NCBI GenBank assembly: GCA_013329355.1
Contig: DUKK01000119.1
Location: forward strand, 1 to 6,301
Source: Candidatus Poseidoniaceae archaeon
GTDB lineage: Archaea; Thermoplasmatota; Poseidoniia; Poseidoniales; Poseidoniaceae
Direction of reading: 5' to 3'
Length of the DNA stretch: 6,301 bases
This document shows positions 1 to 5,268 of the stretch, one piece after another (positions within the stretch are counted from its first letter, which is position 1; every line of letters starts with the position of its first letter). Below the pieces are notes generated by a model. It was not told the DNA's origin, ran no database searches, and was given only the letters and a program-made list of their open reading frames with translations. The position numbers and the translations under genes are program-made.

Positions 1-1
1 A

Positions 2-394
2 AACGCGGTTTACGACGCAGTAGGTGTTAGATTCAGAGATTTACCACTCACACCAGATATTGTTTACAAAGGTATTGAGCGACAACGTAGGGCCCTAAAA
101 TTAGACGATTGTCTCGATTTACCTAGCCCACGATTAGAGCACGGGCCGATGCAAGATGTCTTGGTTGCTCGCGCTAATGAGCATAGAACCCGTGACAAGG
201 CTAGACAACGAACCGAAGATACATCTCATTATGTGAATGGGGTGTTATTCGGATTCGACCCCAACATACCCCTCGAAGACCAAGTCGATGGTTGGCGGAT
301 GGCGACAGAACCAGACCCCGACCAACTTGCGGAACTTGGATTGGCTGGCAGGGCGTGGCTGAAGAAAACTCAGCGAGAAATGGGGCGTGATTAA
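2..394 (+). CDS. C-terminal fragment of a molybdopterin-binding subunit of a xanthine dehydrogenase / 4-hydroxybenzoyl-CoA reductase family enzyme
   Basis: This is the last 130 residues of a gene that starts before the window; the frame is open from base 2 to the TAA at 392-394. The first visible residues, NAVYDAVGVRFRDLPLTP, match the conserved end of molybdenum hydroxylase large subunits, where an 'NA(V/I)-A-G-R-R-LP-TP' motif closes the molybdopterin-binding domain. In the family this subunit holds the Mo-molybdopterin cofactor and hydroxylates or reduces an aromatic or purine-like substrate. Most relatives end soon after this motif. This one continues for about 105 residues of charged, soluble sequence containing one Cys (residue 37 of the fragment) and ending in ...REMGRD. 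I do not recognise that tail as a known domain. An internal ATG at 149 is not the gene start, because the conserved motif lies upstream of it in the same frame. The FAD subunit begins 2 bases after the stop, as expected for partner subunits. The substrate cannot be told from this fragment. Confidence 0.82.
   Translation, partial: NAVYDAVGVRFRDLPLTPDIVYKGIERQRRALKLDDCLDLPSPRLEHGPMQDVLVARANEHRTRDKARQRTEDTSHYVNGVLFGFDPNIPLEDQVDGWRMATEPDPDQLAELGLAGRAWLKKTQREMGRD
382..391 (+). promoter_or_regulatory. Probable ribosome binding site for the FAD subunit gene
   Basis: The sequence GGGGCGTGAT matches the extended archaeal Shine-Dalgarno AGGAGGTGAT at 7 of 10 positions and lies inside the end of the upstream gene. 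It is 5 bases from the ATG at 397 and 11 bases from the alternative ATG at 403, so it favours 397 as the start. Confidence 0.45.
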
Positions 395-396
395 TC

Positions 397-1371
397 ATGT
401 TGATGCCACCATTTACGCTCCATCATCCTGAGAGTATCGACGAGGCGGTAGAGATTGCATCAATGCTTATTGGCCAAGGCGATGATTTTGATTGGGTCGC
501 TGGCGGAACCGATGTAGTCCCCAACTACAAGTGGCGCATCAACCCTAAACCTCATGTTATCTCTCTTGCGAAGATTCCAGAAGCGAACCAAACGACTCAA
601 TATGAAATTGGCTGCATGACGAAATTATCATCACTAACGGCACATAACAATGTCCACCCATTAATTGTCGAGGCGGCGTCTAAAATAGCCTCTTCATTAA
701 TCAGAAAAAGCGCTACTGTAGGTGGTAATTTGTGCCTGGATACGCGCTGTTTTTGGTATAATCAGAGTGAAGACTGGCGAAGATCGATCGATTGGTGTCA
801 CAAAGCTGATTGTGGAACTGGAGCGGATTGTCGAGTGATTCCCAATCAAAATACCCTTTGTGTCGCAACTTATCAAGGAGATTTAGCGCCTAATTTCATG
901 GCTCTTGGCGCCCAGGTAACATTGATTGGACCCGATGGTAAAAGGGTCATGCCATTGGAACAGTTCTACCAGCTGGACGGCATGAAAAAGAATGTCTTGC
1001 GGCCAGGGGAATTCATGCTTAAGGTCACTCTACCGGAGGATGCATTTGACTATGAGGGAAGTTACCAGAAGTTGCGGCTCAGGGAATCTTGGGACTTTCC
1101 CGAGGCGGGGATTTCTGCAGCCTGGAAAAAAGGTGACTACTCTACGTTAAAGATTGCTTCTACCGCACTCGAGTCAATACCCAAAACACATGATAATCAG
1201 GTAACTGAATTTGTTGATGCTTGGGAGAAGGGCATAACTATCGGTAAACTATCCGATGCGATCAGGAAATCGGTCAAACCGGTAAATAATACTGCTCTGC
1301 CACCAAATTATCGAAGGTCTGTGGTCCGTGTTTTAGCCAAGCGTGCACTAAATAACATAGGATGTGAATGA
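397..1371 (+). CDS. FAD-binding subunit of a molybdenum hydroxylase, 4-hydroxybenzoyl-CoA reductase beta (HcrB)-like
   Basis: This 324-residue protein is a complete FAD-binding (CoxM/XdhB/HcrB) subunit, which carries electrons between FAD and the iron-sulfur clusters of a cytoplasmic molybdenum enzyme. Two FAD motifs of the family are visible: VAGGTDVVP at residues 34-42 and TVGGNLC at 107-113. The C-terminal CO_deh_flav_C-like domain runs from about residue 220, beginning near KLRLRESWDFPEAGIS. Residues 118-155 form a Cys-rich insertion, starting CFWYNQSEDWR, with Cys at 118, 134, 139, 145 and 155. In the HcrB branch this region, with a similar C-x15-C...C...C pattern, binds an extra [4Fe-4S] cluster that xanthine and CO dehydrogenases lack. 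By analogy the ligands here are probably C118, C134, C145 and C155, with C139 surplus. HcrB serves 4-hydroxybenzoyl-CoA reductase in anaerobic aromatic degradation, but the substrate here may differ. The ATG at 397 is preferred because of SD spacing; 403 is possible. The gene lies 2 bases after the molybdopterin subunit and abuts the next gene. Confidence 0.88.
   Translation: MLMPPFTLHHPESIDEAVEIASMLIGQGDDFDWVAGGTDVVPNYKWRINPKPHVISLAKIPEANQTTQYEIGCMTKLSSLTAHNNVHPLIVEAASKIASSLIRKSATVGGNLCLDTRCFWYNQSEDWRRSIDWCHKADCGTGADCRVIPNQNTLCVATYQGDLAPNFMALGAQVTLIGPDGKRVMPLEQFYQLDGMKKNVLRPGEFMLKVTLPEDAFDYEGSYQKLRLRESWDFPEAGISAAWKKGDYSTLKIASTALESIPKTHDNQVTEFVDAWEKGITIGKLSDAIRKSVKPVNNTALPPNYRRSVVRVLAKRALNNIGCE
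1359..1367 (+). promoter_or_regulatory. Shine-Dalgarno that decides a TTG start
   Basis: AGGATGTGA matches AGGAGGTGA at 8 of 9 positions and sits 4 bases before the TTG at 1372. An ATG at 1368 touches the motif directly and opens only a 32-codon frame, so the SD supports initiation at TTG, immediately after the TGA of the FAD subunit gene. Confidence 0.6.
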
Positions 1372-2337
1372 TTGCCTCCAATCAAGAAAATACTCTTTGT
1401 AGTCGCATTTTATTGCCTTTTTGCACTGCCTTTTGTCGATACATCAAATGCCCAAGACCAAGTTGAGATTCCTTCGTGGGAAGTTGGCTGGGAGACTAGC
1501 ATGGACGGCGTTCACGAACTTGAATTGTCGGGGGAAGACAATATCTTGGATTCTGTAGAGTTCTTTGTCGCCAATGAGCGAATGATTGACTTAAATTTAG
1601 AGATTACAATCGAATGGGATGAATCAGATAATATCCCAATAGAGTTGGAATATGATGAATCAATATCGGTAGCTGCCTCAGATAATCAGACATTTGTCAT
1701 TGAAATTTCAGACGTTACTGGCTTTGCTTTTGACCGGTCACCAACCCAATCAATGACCCTGTTGCTCAGCGCCCAAGAAATAGCACTAGAGCAAGCAATC
1801 AGCACGCAAGAAATAGATGCTGAATTCTCTGTTCCGTCGGTATTCGAGTTGGCCATCGACTCACAATCAAAAGGCGAGACTCTGTATGCCGGATCATCCG
1901 TTGAGTATACGCTATTTGTGACCAACAACGGCAACGGTAAAGATGTAATTAAGATGCCAGAATCATCTGTAAAGTCATGTCCTAGCGTTATAGTTGAGGG
2001 CCTTGATATCATTAGAGATGTCGAGTTGGATAATGCTTCAACCAGTGAATACGATATCCGAATTTCAGCGTCAAGTTCACAACCTGAGCGAATTTGCGAG
2101 ATTACCATCTCGATTAAATCAGCAGGTAACGGTCAAATTACCAGTACCATTTTTGAAATTGATGTGGTATCTAACTCTGGTGATGATGATGACCGAATAA
2201 CCCCTAGTAATGAAGAGCCAAGTGACAATTCTGAGACGCAACTAACGGAAACAGACACTCTCAACTTCGTAGGTTTTTATGAACTAATTATTGTGGTATT
2301 ATTTGCTCTATCGTTCCGATGGCAAAAAAGATGTTAA
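1372..2337 (+). CDS. Predicted secreted, C-terminally membrane-anchored surface protein of unknown function
   Basis: I do not recognise a specific family for this 321-residue protein. Residues 1-27 look like a Sec signal peptide: KK at 5-6, a hydrophobic core at about 8-21, and likely cleavage after SNA, before QDQ. Residues 28-155 are acidic and strand-like. Residues 157-266 resemble the Ig-like/CARDB or NEW3-type folds common in archaeal surface proteins, with EYTLFVTNNGNGKD followed by alternating strands. Its two Cys (203 and 242) could form a disulfide. An acidic, Ser/Thr-rich linker spans about 269-296, including DDDD at 271-274. A hydrophobic segment at about 299-315 is followed by RWQKRC, giving a type I topology with most of the protein outside the cell. 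The start is TTG, directly after the stop of the FAD subunit, supported by a near-consensus SD. The tight junction suggests co-transcription with the molybdenum enzyme genes, but a functional link is only inference. Confidence 0.78.
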   Translation: MPPIKKILFVVAFYCLFALPFVDTSNAQDQVEIPSWEVGWETSMDGVHELELSGEDNILDSVEFFVANERMIDLNLEITIEWDESDNIPIELEYDESISVAASDNQTFVIEISDVTGFAFDRSPTQSMTLLLSAQEIALEQAISTQEIDAEFSVPSVFELAIDSQSKGETLYAGSSVEYTLFVTNNGNGKDVIKMPESSVKSCPSVIVEGLDIIRDVELDNASTSEYDIRISASSSQPERICEITISIKSAGNGQITSTIFEIDVVSNSGDDDDRITPSNEEPSDNSETQLTETDTLNFVGFYELIIVVLFALSFRWQKRC

Positions 2338-2385
2338 AAAATGCTCAACTGCGCCTAATTTTACGGCGAGATAATAGGCTACATA

Positions 2386-2401
2386 ACGGCATTCAAGCCG
2401 T
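2386..2401. repeat. Short inverted repeat abutting the TATA-like box
   Basis: ACGGC (2386-2390) and GCCGT (2397-2401) are perfect 5-bp arms around a 6-base spacer. The right arm overlaps the first T of TATAAAT. This is the position where the TFB recognition element lies in archaeal promoters. It could be a regulator site or chance, since 5-bp arms are short. Confidence 0.35.
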
Positions 2402-2407
2402 ATAAAT
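2401..2407 (+). promoter_or_regulatory. Candidate archaeal TATA box for the DUF4350-MoxR-DUF58 operon
   Basis: TATAAAT is the best TATA-like element in the only sizeable intergenic gap. Archaeal transcription usually begins about 22-27 bases downstream of the box centre, which predicts a start near 2426-2431. That leaves a leader of roughly 13 bases to the ATG at 2443, or about 76 bases to the ATG at 2506. The upstream BRE is weak, with AA at 2395-2396 only. If the source were bacterial, the element would have to be read instead as a -10-like sequence. Confidence 0.5.
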
Positions 2408-2418
2408 CATTGTATGAA

Positions 2419-2438
2419 CTTGCTCACCAATGAGCAAG
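2419..2438. repeat. Perfect 8-bp inverted repeat, candidate operator at the predicted transcription start
   Basis: CTTGCTCA (2419-2426) and TGAGCAAG (2431-2438) are exact reverse complements around a CCAA spacer. The repeat lies 11 bases downstream of the TATA-like box, over the predicted transcription start, and ends 4 bases before the ATG at 2443. The placement suits a repressor site that blocks polymerase. There is no T-tract after it, so an intrinsic terminator is unlikely. Confidence 0.5.
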
Positions 2439-2442
2439 CATT

Positions 2443-4095
2443 ATGAGTGGAAAGAATTTCGAGGTAGCAGTAGTGTACCACGCATTGCGGAGAAGGGTAG
2501 ATAATATGGCAGAAGAGGAGAAGAAAAAATTCAGTCTTGAGACATGGCTCAAGGCAGGATTCATGGCTTCTTTATTACTGTCAGTAATCCTCATCAGCTT
2601 GGTCAGTCTAGATAAAGAGACCGTATTTTCACCATATGAACAAGACGCAGAATATTACAATATACAACTTACTGAAATGCGAGCGAATCTCGGTGACGAT
2701 GGTACTGGATACACTGTTGCTAATACAATGTCGACACCGATGCTGGTCAATGACTGGAAAGATCCACATCGTACTTTGCTGGTCATAGCTGCGCCTGAAA
2801 AGCCCTTTGATGCAGCAGAAGCTGCAGCAATTCACGATTTTGTTACAAAAAAAGGTGGCAAGGTAGTATTGGCATCAAATTCTACCAATGCACAATTAGT
2901 TGCAAGTGAATTTGGTGTCAAATATTTCGATGCACCGGTAGTAGACCCGTTCCAATTCTATGAGGTTGCTGATGAAACCGGAGCGGCAATAAACCCTGAT
3001 GAGCGTAAGCTCTGGGCTGCTGCCAGCCTTACTCGAGATGTCACGCAGATGGGTGATGAGAGGCATGTGCCATGTTCTGAAGTTAATATTGCCAATGCTC
3101 AGGTCAACGATTGTCGGATGCCGGTATTATTTCACAGAGCCACAGCGATCCAGGTATTGGATGAGGAAGTAGATGACGCTAGGGATGTTATGGTCCTTGC
3201 TCACGCATCCACCCCTGCGTTTATCGCAAGACAAGATACCAACATCGATAATTTGAACAATCCGACTTTGGGTGAGGGCAAGACAGGCTTGATAATCCGC
3301 ATGGATTACCCGGGAATTGAAGTTTTAGACGAGCAACCTAACAATAACTTTGGTGAGGTCGATGTTACTGGTTCAATAGTTTTCATCTCAGACCACTCGG
3401 TATTGGCAAATCACTTGTGGAACCAGACAATCGCCGAAGAAACTGGTAAGCAGCAGTGTAAATCACCGTTCTATGTGTCAAACGCGCTTGGCAACTCACA
3501 CGCATGCTGGGACAGTGCATTATTCTCGTCAAACGGTGCCGAAGTTGTTTGGAACGGTAACGGACCATATTTCCAAGCATTGTTTTACGACATGATGGAA
3601 TTCGATAATGAGGAAATCACGACAAAAGTCACCAGAGATGCCTCAGAATTTAATTTGGTATTCGACGAGAGTCGTCACGTATCAAGTGCTTTGTCATCCC
3701 CATTCACTGAGGCTATTGGAGCGGTTGTTCTACTGACCAGTGACAACGTCCTGAAATGGCTCATTATTCTGAATCTGTTCGCGCTCTTGGCAATTGCCAT
3801 TATGGTGGTTCCCGAAAAAGAGAATTGGCGACACGTATTTGATTTAACAAGGTTTAGAGAAAGACCTACAAAAGTTGATTCTTCCCAGTATCAGATGCGA
3901 GTTAGGGAAGCTTTCTTGTCTAAGGTCAGACAATTTAACGACCTTACAAGAGATGAATTTGCTCGCAAAACCCCAGCGGAAATCATGTATATGGTGAGAG
4001 ACCCGCGCTTGGTTGAACTGATAAGTTCGAACCGCTCCTACTCCAACGAAGAATTACGGGAAGTGATTCCCCAAATACGTCGTTGGGGTAAATGA
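2443..4095 (+). CDS. DUF4350-like membrane protein with a large extracytoplasmic domain
   Basis: The frame encodes 550 residues from ATG 2443, or 529 from ATG 2506 (Met22). Met22 starts MAEEEKKKFSLETWLKAGF, a typical cytoplasmic lead-in to a membrane helix, and is preceded by weak GGAG/GGG motifs (2489-2497). ATG 2443 has no SD. I favour 2506 slightly. Numbered from 2443, helix 1 spans about 38-56 and helix 2 about 437-457, so residues 57-436 should lie outside the cell and the last 90 or so inside. After helix 1, residues 110-160 (RTLLVIAAP...GGKVVLAS) form an alpha/beta region like DUF4350, and FDESRH at 407-412 resembles the D-E-x-x-H motif of that family. The four Cys (211, 224, 339 and 355) are the only ones in the protein; all are extracytoplasmic and form two close pairs, suggesting disulfides. 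DUF4350 proteins often accompany MoxR and DUF58 genes, as here. The biochemical role is unknown. Confidence 0.8.
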   Translation: MSGKNFEVAVVYHALRRRVDNMAEEEKKKFSLETWLKAGFMASLLLSVILISLVSLDKETVFSPYEQDAEYYNIQLTEMRANLGDDGTGYTVANTMSTPMLVNDWKDPHRTLLVIAAPEKPFDAAEAAAIHDFVTKKGGKVVLASNSTNAQLVASEFGVKYFDAPVVDPFQFYEVADETGAAINPDERKLWAAASLTRDVTQMGDERHVPCSEVNIANAQVNDCRMPVLFHRATAIQVLDEEVDDARDVMVLAHASTPAFIARQDTNIDNLNNPTLGEGKTGLIIRMDYPGIEVLDEQPNNNFGEVDVTGSIVFISDHSVLANHLWNQTIAEETGKQQCKSPFYVSNALGNSHACWDSALFSSNGAEVVWNGNGPYFQALFYDMMEFDNEEITTKVTRDASEFNLVFDESRHVSSALSSPFTEAIGAVVLLTSDNVLKWLIILNLFALLAIAIMVVPEKENWRHVFDLTRFRERPTKVDSSQYQMRVREAFLSKVRQFNDLTRDEFARKTPAEIMYMVRDPRLVELISSNRSYSNEELREVIPQIRRWGK

Positions 4096-4098
4096 AAT

Positions 4099-4105
4099 AG
4101 GAGGA
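4099..4105 (+). promoter_or_regulatory. Strong Shine-Dalgarno for the MoxR gene
   Basis: AGGAGGA is a full match to the core Shine-Dalgarno and ends 7 bases before the ATG at 4113. It fixes the start there, so the Pro/Ala-rich tail is translated. It is the strongest ribosome binding site in the window. Confidence 0.8.
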
Positions 4106-4112
4106 ATAAGAC

Positions 4113-5246
4113 ATGCAACCAGCCCCCCCACCCCAGCCTGCGCCAGCGCAGCCAGGGATGCCAGCAGCACCTGCACCACCAGCGCCTATGCCAGCAGCAC
4201 CACCAATGCCAGCAGCACCAGCAGCACCTGCACCAGCAGCCCCAGTAGCGCCAGCCGCTCCGGTTAAGCCGAAGCACCAGAGTAGCCCAGAAGTTAGAGA
4301 AAGACTTTCTGCAGTAGGCGCAATTGCCCAAGCAATTAGCGCCGAGGTTCAGAAAGTAATTATCGGAAAAGCACATATTATTGATAATGTGCTAATCAAT
4401 ATTCTGTCCAACGGAAATCTTCTATTCGAGGATTACCCCGGATTGGCTAAAACCTTGATGACCAATACCTTCGCCGACGCTCTTGGTTGTGATTTCAAGC
4501 GTGTGCAGTTCACACCCGACCTGCTACCTGCAGATATCACTGGAACCAATGTCTATGATGCAAAGAAGGGTGAATTTACCTTCAAACCCGGACCTTTATT
4601 CTGTAATCTCTTACTTGCTGACGAGATTAATCGTGCACCGCCAAAAACTCAGGCTGCTCTGCTCGAAGCTATGCAAGAGAAGCAGGTGACTATTGGAACT
4701 GTCACCCATAAGTTGCCAGCTCCATTTATCGTTATGGCAACCCAGAACCCAGTTGAGCAGGAAGGAACTTATCCGCTACCTGAAGCACAACTTGACCGAT
4801 TTATGTTCAAGATGTCAGTAGGTTATCCTGACCGAGCAGACGAAGATGAAATTCTTGCACGTCGTATCTCTCGTGGAAAGGATGCAGTGGATGTCGATGT
4901 TATCACCGATCCGCAGCGTGTTATTGCTATGCAACAAGCGTGCGAAGATGTGTATGTCGACCCTGCACTGAGAATGTATATGGTAGAAATCGTGGCTAGA
5001 ACCAGAGAGGATCCGAGAGTCCTTGTCGGTTCATCTCCCCGTGGTTCTCAAGCGCTGCTGAAGACCTCAAGAGCCGCTGCGGCGCTCAGGGGAAGAGATT
5101 TCGTCACACCTGATGATGTAAAAGCAGTCTCAGAATTGGCAATTGCTCACAGAATCATTTTGAAACCTGAACACCAAATCAAAGGACTTGAGGCTGGAGA
5201 AGTTATTCAAACAATCCTGCGTGAAGTCCCAGTACCGACAGTTTGA
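4113..5246 (+). CDS. MoxR-family AAA+ ATPase with a Pro/Ala-rich N-terminal tail
   Basis: This 377-residue protein is a MoxR-type AAA+ ATPase, a cytoplasmic chaperone-like motor that uses ATP hydrolysis to remodel or mature protein complexes. The AAA core (about 75-372) is intact. It has Walker A DYPGLAKT at 107-114, with the usual MoxR departure from GxxxxGKT. Walker B is LLLADE at 166-171, followed by INRAPPKTQAALLEAMQE. Sensor 1 is ATQNP at 209-213, EGTYPLPEAQLDRF at 217-230 holds the probable arginine finger R229, and the lid has the sensor 2 motif SSPRGS with R310. Residues 1-54 are almost wholly Pro, Ala, Gln, Met and Val, with repeated MPAAP units. Ordinary MoxR proteins are about 310-330 residues and lack this tail, so it looks like a disordered addition. 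The gene starts 17 bases after the DUF4350 gene and is followed 22 bases later by a DUF58 gene, its usual partner. Family assignment is secure; the client is unknown. Confidence 0.95.
   Translation: MQPAPPPQPAPAQPGMPAAPAPPAPMPAAPPMPAAPAAPAPAAPVAPAAPVKPKHQSSPEVRERLSAVGAIAQAISAEVQKVIIGKAHIIDNVLINILSNGNLLFEDYPGLAKTLMTNTFADALGCDFKRVQFTPDLLPADITGTNVYDAKKGEFTFKPGPLFCNLLLADEINRAPPKTQAALLEAMQEKQVTIGTVTHKLPAPFIVMATQNPVEQEGTYPLPEAQLDRFMFKMSVGYPDRADEDEILARRISRGKDAVDVDVITDPQRVIAMQQACEDVYVDPALRMYMVEIVARTREDPRVLVGSSPRGSQALLKTSRAAAALRGRDFVTPDDVKAVSELAIAHRIILKPEHQIKGLEAGEVIQTILREVPVPTV
4158..4219 (+). repeat. Degenerate direct repeats encoding the Pro/Ala tail
   Basis: The 14-base unit ATGCCAGCAGCACC occurs exactly at 4158, 4188 and 4206, encoding MPAAP each time, and related CCAGCAGCACC units fill the surrounding 4120-4260 stretch. 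The third unit is 18 bases after the second and the second 30 after the first, so all offsets are multiples of 3 and keep frame. The pattern suggests growth by slippage or unequal recombination. Confidence 0.75.
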
Positions 5247-5257
5247 TGACCGCTGAT

Positions 5258-5262
5258 AGGTG
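5258..5262 (+). promoter_or_regulatory. Probable ribosome binding site of the DUF58 gene
   Basis: AGGTG (5258-5262) matches part of the extended Shine-Dalgarno and lies 6 bases before the ATG at 5269, which supports that start. Confidence 0.45.
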
Positions 5263-5268
5263 TTTGTC

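Larger units (their letters stand above)
2338..2442. other. Intergenic region between the two gene blocks
   Basis: This is the only non-coding stretch of any size in the window: 105 bases, or 168 if the next gene starts at 2506. It holds a TATA-like box and two inverted repeats, listed separately. No convincing terminator is present. The only T-run is TTTT at 2359-2362, which sits in the loop of a weak CGCC/GGCG pairing (2352-2355 with 2365-2368), so readthrough from block 1 is possible. Confidence 0.6.

Noticed and set aside
1368..1466. ATG overlapping the stop of the FAD subunit gene (ATGA), which could start a short gene
   Set aside because: It opens only about 32 codons before a stop, touches the Shine-Dalgarno with no spacing, and the TTG at 1372 opens a long frame with a clear signal peptide.
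1686..2108. Open frame of 140 codons on the minus strand inside the surface protein gene
   Set aside because: It lies wholly inside a well-supported gene with a signal peptide and membrane anchor. Its translation shows no domain, and no separate start signal is evident.
2419..2438. Inverted repeat read as a transcription terminator for block 1
   Set aside because: No T-tract follows it, and it sits downstream of a TATA-like box just before a start codon, which suits an operator better.
2843..2853. A-rich run in the DUF4350 gene considered as a frameshift site
   Set aside because: The frame continues uninterrupted through it with sensible protein sequence on both sides, and there is no sign of a broken or alternative product.
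4120..4260. Repeated CCAGCAGCACC units considered as a CRISPR array or intergenic repeat
   Set aside because: The units are short, irregularly spaced by multiples of 3, have no unique spacers, and are in frame within a coding sequence.
4038..4376. Minus-strand frame rich in Trp, Cys and Arg across the Pro/Ala tail of MoxR
   Set aside because: Its odd composition is simply the reverse complement of the CCAGCAGCACC repeats, and it overlaps a gene with a strong Shine-Dalgarno.
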